DNA of 64,000 nucleotides. It comes from Deroplatys truncata. Lineage: Eukaryota > Arthropoda > Insecta > Mantodea > Mantidae. The stretch covers positions 111,092,350 to 111,156,349 of the forward strand of contig CM060979.1 in NCBI GenBank assembly GCA_030765065.1. The letters run 5' to 3'. How positions within the stretch are numbered: position 1 is the stretch's first letter; each line of letters starts with the position of its first letter. A program made the position numbers and the translations under genes. The notes below the pieces were generated by a model. The model worked only from the letters and a program-made list of their open reading frames with translations. It did no database searches and was not told the origin of the DNA. Below, in pieces: positions 34,966-45,775 of this stretch.

Positions 34966-35619
34966 TTTAACCTAGTTACAGTGCTTTTAAAAGTCTAGAT
35001 ACACTTCAAGTTATTTACCCAGTACAACAAGCCTGTTTCCTGTGCTTTAATTTGGTATATAAACCCTTTGCGGTTATGTTCAAAGAGGCATTAATATGCA
35101 CACCACAAAACAGCTAAATTCAATGAGCCATTATCTATTCAAATATGGTTCTGATTATAACGTGCTTTAAACGCTCTGGCCTAAACAATGAGAGAGATTG
35201 CAGTACTGTCATGGATTTAACAGTGTAATCTAATAAGCGCCATTAAGTCGTGTTACCAAGAACAAACAAGGCATTACGATGGTCTGACGTCCATTTGGGC
35301 AGACAGAACGTTTTCACTTTACGATGGTAATAACTGTAGCGGCGCCGTTACTAGCAGTTTGTATTAAAAACCACATTCCAAGCGGAGGGACTCATGCGCC
35401 TTCACGAGGGAAGAATGCTTACTTGTGCATAACAAAGTTATACCGTTCATAACACTTGTGCCCAACAATCTCATTAGGTTAGAGCCACATCTTTTTTTAT
35501 ATATTGACAAAATAACAATACATGGTCCACGTGTTTACAGGTTGCCACTGCGGTGGTAGAAAAAAAAAGCCATATTTTAGTACAATGTAAGACTAAATTG
35601 AATGTGTATCATTGAATAT
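34966..35619. other. Unassigned DNA
   Basis: Mixed-composition sequence with no recognised feature. Confidence 0.4.
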
Positions 35620-36480
35620 ATAAAAAAATGTGATATATTCACATGACTTTCTCCACTCTCTGTCATTATTAGTGCGTTTACAAACTATTCTAAGTAAAGC
35701 TTATTTTTCTGTCTACCACATTTTAATTCAAAAAACGTTTGCAGAAATAGCTAATTACATTTCATTATATCTACAAAGAGAACAGCGACAGTCAAATGTT
35801 TAAGAAATGCACTTTATACGCAGGCCTTAAAATCCCATACTGTTTCCATGCAATCGCGAGGAACAACTGAATGTTGACGGACGTTTAAGAGAATTGACCA
35901 AGAAATGAACAATTCGAACCATTAATAGCGAATATCTCAGAAATGGCTGATGCCACAAAAAAATTATTTGAAATAAATTGTGTATCTTAAACAGATCCAT
36001 ATTTTTGTGTAGTGCGTTTTCGTCTATCACATAACGTTTACCAGTTATACCAGATTATACAAAATTCCTTCCGAATGAAGAGGAATTCACAGGTTATTCC
36101 CAGAAAATTCCATGCGTACATTTTATTTGTCATATAAATATATTTAATATCTTTAGATCTTTAATGTAATATTTTAATCAAAATTGTTCGTGCCATTTTT
36201 TAGAAAATCAAAATTTTGTAAAAATGTTCCATGTAGAGGGTAGTTGAGATGGGAGCATTTTGTTGAAAATCTTCGTGTCGCATCTTTGGAAGGTACTGAA
36301 CCTAAAAACCAAGCTGATATTTATCTGCTTTTCGTTTTTAAGTTATGCTGTTCACAGACAAACACGGACCTTTTTCTAAAAATGCTTTTTTTGGATGCAT
36401 GCATTTCCGGTGAAATATCGGTATTGAACTTTCTTGGTGGAATGCAATAACTTCTCTGCCTACTAGGTATGTGGTAGAAA
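35620..36480 (-). mobile_element. Element A, full-length
   Basis: Starts AATGTGATATATTCACATGACTTTCTCCAC and ends TAGGTATGTGGTAGAAAAA. Core blocks are complete and the internal CA tract is reduced to a few units (about 36355). Confidence 0.9.
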
Positions 36481-36545
36481 AATCTGATGTACACTCACAC
36501 GACTTTCTCTACCCATGATAAATTCATATAATATCCTTTATACTC
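36481..36545 (-). mobile_element. Element A terminal fragment
   Basis: TCTGATGTACACTCACACG and ACTTTCTCTACCC immediately follow the previous copy, but the rest of the element is missing. This is a second head-to-tail junction between copies. Confidence 0.65.
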
Positions 36546-36809
36546 GCATACCACAGTATTCACATAAAAGTTATTCTTCTGTCTACGTTCCTGAAGTAAT
36601 TTTTGCCTAGGAATGATTTCAAATTAAACGAGTGCCTTACACAACACACATGGAAAACTAATTCAAATGTTCAATCGCAGTGGCCCGCTCTTAGGATAGA
36701 AATGAAAAATAGCAACCTTTAAAATATGTCCTTCAGATAACGCACTTCCACTTAGGAGAGTGTAATTATGTGATAAGGCGAAGTATTTTGAAAACGGCTT
36801 AAGCTATGA

Positions 36810-37609
36810 AAAAATCTGATATGTTGGACTCACATGACTTTCTCTACAAACCATTTTTATAAACGCTTATTCTCCACCTACTTCATATTAATCGAGATAA
36901 ACATCTTATTGCTAATTTTCTTTTAGGTGCAAGGGAAACATGGTAGCTTAGTCAAATATTTTAAGTTCTGGTTGCTATATGGAGCATTCCATTGTCTTTA
37001 CAAGTCCAGGACATAAAAAAAGACGAATAATAAATTCCCATTTCAGAAAAATTATATGTATTGAAAAATTCCAACAAATAACAAGGTATATCTCGGAAGA
37101 AATTCGCTCGAGAAAAAAAATATGTAGTATAAATTGTGTGTTTTAACGAGATCTACATTTTTTGCGTAGTAAAGTTTTGTCTACCTCTTACGGTTTACCA
37201 GTTATGCAAAAGTCATTCAGAATATATAGGACTTTTGGGGACATTCCCACAAAATTCAAGATATACATTTCATTTGCCATTAAAATATTTTAATCATATG
37301 AATTTTAATCAAAATCGTTAAGAGGCATTTTTGAGAAAATAAACATTTTCGAAAAATGTTCCATATAAAGGGTAGTCTAGGGGTGGGGGTACTTTATTAA
37401 AATCTTTGTGTCGGGTCCTTGGAAGATGCTAAACTCAAATACCAAGTTTGGTATTTATCCGACTTTTCGTTTTAGAGTTATGCTGTTCACAGACAGTCGC
37501 ACACGCGGACGTTTCCATAAATGGTTTATCTATTCAGGGCACCTCAAAACAGGTATTTCTGGTGAAATCTCGGTATCGAATTACTACTGTAGTATAGAAA
37601 GTAAAAATA
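36810..37609 (-). mobile_element. Element A, near full-length
   Basis: Starts AATCTGATATGTTGGACTC with ACTTTCTCTAC and ends CTGTAGTATAGAAAGTAAAAA. It belongs to the subtype whose right-end module includes CAAGTCCAGGACATAAAAAA. Confidence 0.9.
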
Positions 37610-37950
37610 TATTCGGTACAAATTATTGCATTTTTACGCTGTAAATTTTTGTCTTTCATGATTTTTCCGTTAATTGCAAAATCCAATCAACATGGAAATT
37701 TACAGACTATTCGTAGAAAAGGCATGATACATATTTAACCTTCATTATATCTAGTATCTAAAATGTATTACATTTGAATATAAATGGTTATTTATTTCTG
37801 AGTAAATGAAAAATAATAAAAACGTTTCCATGTAAAGAATAGTTTGAGGACGGGAACTTTCTTGAAAGTGTTCGCCCGACATGTATAAACAGAATTTGAC
37901 TTATGTATACTAAATTTTGTATTATTCCTATATTTCATATTTGAATTATG
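37610..37950 (-). mobile_element. Element A relic
   Basis: Diverged core: GTAAATTTTTGTCTTTCATG, TACAGACTATTCGTAGAAAA, TTTCCATGTAAAGAATAGTTTG and TTTCTTGAAAGTGTTCGCC in family order. It follows the previous copy head-to-tail. Confidence 0.5.
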
Positions 37951-38139
37951 CTTTCTCTCTACATATTCTAAACAGTCTTCTCTTAAATGTAAAGCACTAA
38001 TACTCTCCTGCCAGCTACTCGGCTTAATAGACACCGCAGGCTTTAGTTACTCCTTTATCTGACCTTACGCGTGTGTGCTTGTGGTTCCATCGCAAAACAC
38101 CCCGCTATTATGGTCAAAAGCGTGTATAAATATGTATTT

Positions 38140-38230
38140 CTAGCACGGGTGGCATAATGGTTGCTTAGCAACAATGAAGTAATAAATATGCTGGAACGTA
38201 TGCGTTTATAATCGATTCCATTCTAATCCC
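38140..38230 (+). mobile_element. Possible decayed tRNA-derived SINE head
   Basis: GGGTGGCATAATGGTTGC fits the box A consensus well. A weak B-box-like ATAATCGATTCC lies downstream at a somewhat long spacing. Confidence 0.35.
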
Positions 38231-40049
38231 CTCTTAACCCACAAACTCTAAAGCCCTCTGTAATATCGCTTTTTAATTCCTTTTCGAGTTGGCAATGGAG
38301 ACGATCACTTATACCTCTATCGTTACCTAATATTAGGCAATGCGTAATCAACCCTTTATGATTCAGCCTATCGTTCTTGGCTGAATGAATGAAAACTAGT
38401 GGAAAAGCTGTAGCACAAACAAGATTGTATTCCTGCCTGTACTTGAATCCCTGCTTATACTTTACGGTAATAAGCACATGGTTTGTTAAAATTATATTTA
38501 TTTAAGCTTAATATAAACAGATATTTTTATGAATTACTTTTGCTGGTATACCTAGGTATATTGAAGGATTAGCTAGTCAAACGCTTAAATAGCTGCCAAC
38601 TCTGAAACACACGTCAGCTTGATCGTTTCATTAATTACTTGCTTTGCTGTTCTCCCATTCATAATAGTATATTATGCAAGGAGACTATAATGGTAGTAAT
38701 TGCATTTTATTCCCCATTATAGTCAAGTTTCAAACGACTGTTTATGCTCGATCATGTATCTAAATTAAAGGTTTCATAAGTATTCGTTTCTCGTTTGAGT
38801 GATGTGTTACAATCGTTATTCCTTTATCTATGGCTACAATACAATGACCTTGTAGCAATTGTGTCGAACAAAGTTGCTAGCGTTGTAAGACATACTACGC
38901 AGAATAATCGATACTTGCGCTTTCACAATGTTACGTGGCCGCTTCTGATTGGTCAAATACCAATACTTTAATGAACAGGTGTACTTTAATGAGGCCCATT
39001 AAAGTACTGCTACCAGTCGTATAAATACCACCTTTTGGAATGGTCGAACATAAAATTTGTTATAATCACTCTCAGATGATTGTTTAAGAGTTCTGTGGAA
39101 TTAGATGTGCTTCAGTTTCCTACAATAAGGGATATCTAAGGAATATCCGTCATTTCAACTAAATTATTATTCCCTTCATTCACTTTATAATAAACAAGCA
39201 AAACACGCTTGACACTGTAAACCAGTAAGTAAGTTTCTCTCTGTCACTCACCATGACGTTATTTTGCCAGCTAAAAAGATAATAAAATGTTATTTAATTC
39301 TCTAGTTTTGCAATTGATTATAAAATGATAATACTAGATCACATGCAACTCCTGTACATCATTCTGTTATGCCATTCGTGAAAATTAGATCATTAGCTGT
39401 CGCTCATGTGCGAAATATTCTCTCGTAATCTAAATGATTATACATTTGTTGCCGTTCATTTTTGTGTGATGCTCTCTGCTCCTGTCACAAACATCGTTTT
39501 TACGTACTTTTTAATTCATCTGTTGTGCACCAGAAGAGGCTGAATGAACTCACTTCGAAAATAATTATATGAAGACGAAGCGACATACGTTTTCGATACC
39601 AGCGATACTAATATTACAAAGAGAGAAAATGTGTACGTGTGTCCGACGATGCAACCTCAAAAACCACTAAAATGATTTTTATCATTTCTTCACCATTGAA
39701 AAACTCCGTTCTTTCTGATGGACATAGGTTATAAGAATCCATCCAATTTCATCTCCTAAATGATTTACAAGGCCTGGGTATTAGAATACGCCATACTGGA
39801 GTCACAATAGAAGATATTTACTAGGATACCGTTGCCTTTTTAAATTGTTGTTAGTTCACAGAGAACAGGTGTTAAAACATATAAGTGGTTTATATTTTTA
39901 TATTTTATTCCAAGCAATATGCATGGCCATGATATAACAACTAAGCCTTGGAAGAATGCAATGTAATTTATTCCTTTATATTGAAGTGATAAGAACCGCC
40001 CGAATAATATGAATAATAAATAATAAACCACAATAAGAATATTAATAAG
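38231..40049. other. Unassigned AT-rich DNA
   Basis: No recognised gene or repeat. Confidence 0.4.
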
Positions 40050-41110
40050 CGTCTAATCAAAATACGGAGCGGAATAGCAATATGAGGGAAGAATAAAAGA
40101 GAACATTAAGAATTATAAAAGGGGGGAATAAAATCATAACGAAAGGAATAAAGTAAAGATTAGAAATTAATAATCAGAAAGTGAAATAAAATGTAAAAAA
40201 CGTGTGTCTGAGATAGAAGAGACTTGGCGAAAACCGTAAAAAGGTTGAAGACTTAGGAACATACAGGAAGAGAGACATTAGTAAGCGATAAGTCACAATA
40301 GGAACCGAGTAGAGCCCTCAGGATACGGAGACAACAGGCCGGAAACCGAATTCAGTCAAGCGCACAGAAAATTCCATCTAGCGAACATAAGTTCTTAATG
40401 GTAGACGCGGACGATGCTCGGACGATGAAATTAAGAGCCAAAGGAAGACGAAGAAAAATTTAAATAAATAACCAATAAGAGTTAATAAAAGTCACGTGCA
40501 TAGCAAAAAGATAGATTGAAACTAGAAAAGAGGCGTGAAATAGAATATTATCTATGACAGAGAGCAACTTTCAGACGTGTGTAAGATGCTTCACTTTGTG
40601 TCGAACCGTAGGGTAGAGAAGGTGACTCCGTGTTGTGCAGTGAGGGAGAATAAGATAGATGTAGAAATTCAAAGTATTTTATATCAGAGAGGGAAACAGT
40701 GCAGATGTCTACGAGTAATTATTTATGTATGGGAAACATTAGTTTAAAGTAAACGTGAGTAAAAGGGTAGCTAGAACATGACTAAAGGTTAAGTCATTAA
40801 AGTAACATTGTAATATTTCTTTAACTTCGAAAAGTACTTAAGAAAGGGTAAAGCACGGAAACAATAGAGGGGATGACAGGAGTAATTGCGTCTTGTGGGA
40901 AAGGGTATTCGGACGAGGACAACAGTGTGGATCTTCAATAAAAAGGGTCATCTGAGAGGAGAAAAGTGAGCTTCATTCATCTCCCATCCACACTCCCTGA
41001 GGTAAGAGTTTCCAGAACCCATATTCCTCTACCCAACATCAATCCTCCCGAATTACCAACCCAATACCAAGAACCGATCATTACACCCTTTTTTAAACCC
41101 CGCTACAATA
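40050..41110. other. Purine-rich block with distinct composition
   Basis: The plus strand is unusually rich in A and G from about 40050 to 40990, then switches to a pyrimidine-rich, C-containing tail (40990-41110). AATAAAAAGG lies near 40938. The strand asymmetry and abrupt switch resemble a retroelement end or LTR-like sequence, but no TG...CA termini, primer-binding site, coding region or direct repeat could be verified. Confidence 0.3.
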
Positions 41111-42089
41111 TGCTAAGCAAACACAAGGCATAGCAAAACAAACGACAATCGGATCCCTTACAACGGTACGTTATGCTATATTTATTTCTTTAATTGGCAA
41201 TTAGCAAATAAGGTAAATGTGTGCAACGAAGCAGTATCAAAAGCTCTGAGTAACCTTTATTCTGATTCTGTATATGTATGTAGCTGAGTGCCAATTCCTT
41301 TTAATAACCCTTACGTAAATAATTTTTGCTGTATTTCCTCTTTATGTCGCACCCAACTTCATTACCAATTGTATAATGTGTCATATAACTTCGAAATTAC
41401 TTGACATATATGTTTTATAACTAACAACTGAAAAGTTCAGTTGCTGGCTTGAGGGGAGAGACGAGTATGAAGTTCACATCCGCCCGTTTCGCCCCTGTTT
41501 CATTGAATATCAGGGAATTGTGTGTTTCCCTACTCTAAAAATTGTGGTCCTGTAGTTATTCAAAATGTTGGACCAAAGACAAGGTACAACATTTAAAATT
41601 TCATCTACCTACTCTGTTTTTCCAAAAACTATTCGACTAAGGAAGACTCTCGCGACCGGTGTCATTCAGTAAGTAAAACATGTCTTCCGATCTAGGATGC
41701 CATTCGAGGACGAGACGTTTAATTTCACATATTTTTAATCTTCGCCACGGCATTCTAGTCCGAAAAACACGTTTTACTTAATTATTCGACAATTTAGATA
41801 ATTAATCCAGAATAATTACAGAATAATAGGTAAGTACCTATACTGTCGAGGAGAAGTTGAGATGTTAAGAAATATAAATTCCACGAAATTTCACCCTCAT
41901 TCCTGTGAATATATTTGGTTTGTTATTATGAATGCCATAGAACTTCACGACTTTACAGTTTTAAGAGATAAAATGATTAAAACGTCTTCTGAATCATTGT
42001 ACAATAATTTCAGAGTATGTAGAAATGAGTAAATGAAATTGACATTAGGGATTTAAAAACTCAGCCATGAAATGCCAGGTAAGTCAGTA
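41111..42089. other. Unassigned AT-rich DNA
   Basis: Nothing recognised. Confidence 0.4.
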
Positions 42090-42240
42090 GTGTATTATAC
42101 GTTAATAAAAATAACTTTTGAGAAACTAAAACATAACAAATCTTTTTCCATGTAACAGGTACTTTAAGGGGAGAATTTTCTTGAAAACCTTCGCTTGGCA
42201 TGCTTAAATAGTATGGAATTTGCTGATTATTCTATTTTAC
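42090..42240 (-). mobile_element. Element A relic
   Basis: Short diverged core piece: CTTTTTCCATGTAACAGGTA, GGAGAATTTTCTTGAAAACC, TTCGCTTGGCATGC. Flanks are not recognisable. Confidence 0.4.
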
Positions 42241-43440
42241 TTTATCAATTTGTAAGAAAGAACCACAACTTGTATCAAGTATGGACTCTGGATTACTACA
42301 GGTACACGGCTTTTAAACAGCTACATTGATGGTGACGATGGTCAGCGTTGCCGACTTGTACCATAATTATGGAGGCACACAAGTTTGAACGTTGTACGCG
42401 TACGATAACGGCTAAACATACGACAATATTCCCTGTCGTGTTTGTCACAACAGCGAAATGAAACGAATGTGACAACACTGCATTCTTCCTCTAACTCGTA
42501 TCTGAATTTTTGACCCGATGACCTGTCTCCATCCCTCTAAACCTCTACCACATATTCCACAAAACCTCCTTCCCTTTTTTCTCTCATTGCCAATGTGACT
42601 AGAATTGTTAATCCCAGTGAACATAGTACTGTTCAGAAAACTGACGATCAGTTGAGAAAACTCGGCATAACTTACATTCGCTGCGAAATAAAGAACATGT
42701 CTATGTACGAGTATAATAGCTTATTAAACATGATGGATAAAGAGCTAGCGGAATTTACACTGACAACACTTCTCGTGAACTAGAGTGGGTTTAATGAAAA
42801 CCAAAATTCGCAAAAGACTGGTGCTAGTTACAGTAAATGAGCTCATTTTATCATCCCAGTTTGTGAAAGAATATGGCGGGTTTCCAAAAGTTCAAGTCAC
42901 CGAAAAAAGGTGACTCTATGACAAATTGATAAGCTGCTGCAGCAGTTCAGGGTGAAGATGGCGGACTTTCTGATAAGCAGAGAGAAACACGTTGCTAATT
43001 AGGACTGTCATCTGGCATCGATATTGTAACTACTATAAAAAAAAAGAACATTACTACCGTTAGCGTTATTTTAGTATTATTAAATGTCTTTAGATCTTCG
43101 GCAACTTTGTACGTAAATCTATAATTCTGGGTGTCTGGTACAATGTATTTAGATACATTTAAAAGTTGGCAACCACCACTAGGTTGGTGGTGGTGAAAAT
43201 ATACTAATTATTATTAAAAACCGGTTAGAACTCTCGCCACACCATTGGTATGTGCTGAACTGGAACGTTAAATTCCGTCACAGAACCTGCCTACCACGTA
43301 ACAAACACTACATCGCTTGTAAAAACAAAACAAAACAAAAAACTTTATGCGCTGTGAAATCAACAAAGTGCATGTATAACCACCGCAACTATGTAAACAA
43401 GATAACAAAGTGATACATACCTGTTATTATGCATTGCTTC
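42241..43440. other. Unassigned DNA
   Basis: Includes a 62-codon plus-strand frame at 42595-42783 without low complexity but of no recognised family. A small hairpin (CCACCAC TAGGTT GGTGGTGG) lies at about 43172. Confidence 0.35.
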
Positions 43441-43523
43441 CCATCGCTGTCTAACCCGCCTGGTCCCTTCCAACCCGCGCGCCAGCAAGCTCGCCTTTTA
43501 CATAAATTGCAACTAATAACTAC

Positions 43524-43549
43524 CTGCTTCGTTTGTTTATCGCCGCCAT
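43524..43549 (-). CDS. Very short candidate first exon (speculative)
   Basis: On the minus strand, TCATGGCGGCGATAAACAAACG gives an ATG in a YY1-like context. It is followed by MAAINKRS and then CAG at a GTAGTT donor (43523). The plus strand also has GCCGCCATGACG here, with a 23-codon frame. The surrounding 43440-43560 is GC-richer and contains CCGCGCGCC, as a promoter might. There is no second exon or homology to support it. Confidence 0.12.
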
Positions 43550-43989
43550 GACGAAACAAAAATGGGTGTTTACTGCTCTATTTTCCTCATGCAACAATAA
43601 ATACGTTATCTACACGTAGAAAGTCGTCTGCATTAACAGTTTACTTTTTAAAAACGTCATCGACGAACGTCAAAATCAAAGCTTTCATTTAAAGAAGTGT
43701 TATAATGAAATTAATTTATGAAGCATTTAATTATGGAATTGCTTCTGCAATGCGTGCAAAAGCTTAATAAAACAAATATCAAACTACAAATTTTAGAAAT
43801 TATAATTTTGATAACCTAAATAAAAATAAGAATTCTCGAAATATCTGCTGCCTTTTCGCCTTTTAGCTTACATAAATTTAGCTGAATTCACAAAATTAGT
43901 CATTGTTAAGGTTTGGAGGTTTATTCCCTACAAACTTTGTATATATGCTTTATGCACATAATATAAATACGTCATAAAGTATACTGATT

Positions 43990-44830
43990 TGATTCAAGAT
44001 TATTTTAACAAAATATATTCTAGACAACTTATATTTAGTCTATGGATACAGAAGTTTCTGCCTAATGTGCTGAATGCTTCATTAACTTTATTTATATCAC
44101 AGTTCAAAACTACACAGATGTTTTCTGTTGTCATTGTTCGTCTGTTGTCTCTCAGTATAGCATTGCAGAGCCCAAAACTTCGTTCTACGTCGCAAGTTGT
44201 TTTATAGAAAATTTTGTTGGGGTCGTTTGTAGATGCTTTTCCATCTCGAATTTCAATCTGCTTATTATAGCCAGGTTTTTTGCAAAGAATGTTAGATACT
44301 TTCTCGTTCGCTTTATTTCTCATAATTCCCGGTACTGATATTATTTACTCAATTTAACACATAAAAATAATTAATTCGATAGAATTTATTATTAATCCAA
44401 TAATTTAAAATTTCTTTAAATTGGAGCTTCTTTTATCGAAACCTGCTAAAGCCTTTATAAAGGAATACCTATTCCTTCTAATGGTTTGCTAGCTTTAGGA
44501 ATGCAGTGATAATGGGCTGATATGAATACAAGGGGGCCTTCTAAGACATTGTTTGAGAATGATTCTAATCCGGCATCATTGGAAACTAAAGAATATATTA
44601 TTTCTCTAATTTGAGAAACTTTCCAGAATAATATAAATCAGCCAAATCCTCCAATGTGTGAGAACTGGCTCCGGGGGCAGAGGTGCTATTCTTCTCAATA
44701 TTTCAATTCTAGAAGGAGCCTTTACAAATACTTTCTTAATAGAAGACACTAACTTGTCAAGTTTCTCCTGTATGATGCAGTGTGTAAGACATGTCAAGTG
44801 AGTCCTATAAGAGAAAATGGATTTCAGTGC
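43990..44830 (-). pseudogene. hAT-like transposase pseudogene
   Basis: Two collinear parts on the minus strand. At 44800-44606: CLTHCIIQEKLDKLVSSIKK, then a KAPSRIEILR and LPPEPVLTHWRIWL segment, as found in insect hAT-type proteins before the insertion domain. A frame change leads to SNDAGLESFSNNVLEGPL-like sequence, and at 44323-44000 to a C-terminal part with VERSFGLCNAILRDNRRTM, the hAT dimerisation-type signature, followed by EAFSTLGRNFCIH. Frameshifts and a region of AT decay between the parts make it non-functional. Terminal inverted repeats were not located. Confidence 0.75.
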
Positions 44831-45280
44831 TGTACACGATTTACCATATAACTTCTGAGGAGCACGTTATATGCTATCAGATCACAACCGTTTCATTGAG
44901 TTACTGTTGAGTTTTTAGTAGCTTCTAACTCTGCAACATTAACAAGATACAGAGTTGTCGACTGTTTTTCAAACAAGCCCCTATGATCTACAGTGTCTGC
45001 GGTTTCATCAACACATACCACACAAATTAACCCCTAAGGGTTTTCTGATGTTTGAAATTACACTGGGTAACACCGCGTTGCATATATTTTAAGCAAAGTA
45101 CTTTCATCTGGTACGGTGCAGGAGTATAATGGAGAAACTGTCTAAATATCCGGTTAAGTTTCGAAAACAGAGGCTTAAACTACAGAGGACGTTTTATAAC
45201 GCGCAGTGCAAGCCATAACCTGATCTTATATATGGCTTAGTTTAAACTGCATCGAACTGGGTTTAAGTTCAAGAGTCAAC

Positions 45281-45492
45281 ATGTTATCTGAAGAAGACGA
45301 TATTAGTGACGAAGAAATGCAAATTGCCTTAACCCAAATTTGCAATAAAAGACGACCTAGAACGTTTAGAAACGTCCAAACCATTTTCACGAATGGATAA
45401 CCGAGAATTCTAGAGAGATTTAGATTAAGTAAACAGTCGGCAATGATGGTTCCAGAAATTATTGGTCATGCAATTAAACATAGAATCAACTA
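45281..45492 (+). pseudogene. PIF/Harbinger nuclease pseudogene, first exon
   Basis: ATG at 45281 begins an acidic N-terminus (MLSEEDDISDEEMQIALTQ), then a Harbinger-type block RPRTFRNVQTIF, a damaged NEWDNREFLERF-like motif, and RLSKQSAMM followed by EIIGHAIKHRIN. It is related to HARBI1-like nucleases of PIF/Harbinger transposons. A stop at about 45404 and paired frame changes within the WDNREF region break the frame. The exon ends at ACTA with GTAAGC following. Confidence 0.75.
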
Positions 45493-45595
45493 GTAAGCAA
45501 AACTTAATTTTTAAATTTATACTTCATACCTTTATCGTACACTGTCGCACTATTGCCGTCGCATCGGTAATTACCTATTGCTTTATATAGTTCAG
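45493..45595 (+). other. Apparent intron in the PIF/Harbinger pseudogene
   Basis: A 103 bp AT-rich interval bounded by GTAAGC and TTATATAGTTCAG. Removing it joins ATC AAC TA to T AAT AAA ATC, keeping the frame and bringing HRIN next to KILSPEAM. Intron-bearing Harbinger nuclease genes are known. The inference rests on frame and splice-site consensus only. Confidence 0.55.
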
Positions 45596-45775
45596 TAATA
45601 AAATCCTCTCACCAGAAGCTATGCCCCTCTTAACAATGAGGTTATATGCAAGTGGAAACATGCTAATTGCAGCGGAACATTTTCCGCCTTATCAAGATCT
45701 ACATCATGCAGAGCTGTCAACGTTGTTTACGCCATTCTCATACATTCATCCCATCGCAAAAGTTCTCCACATTTG
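45596..45775 (+). pseudogene. PIF/Harbinger nuclease pseudogene, second exon
   Basis: Continues with NKILSPEAMPLLTMRLYASG, then NMLIAAEHF, and, after a frame change, SRSTSCRAVNVVYAIL, matching the conserved order of Harbinger nucleases (…LLTLRFYATG… then …S.STACRAV..V…). The catalytic DDE part is absent, because the sequence passes straight into the tandem satellite at about 45780. Confidence 0.7.

Noticed and set aside
42595-42783. 62-codon frame as a small gene
   Set aside because: Not low complexity, but no recognisable domain, no clear promoter or splice context, and the length is within the chance range.
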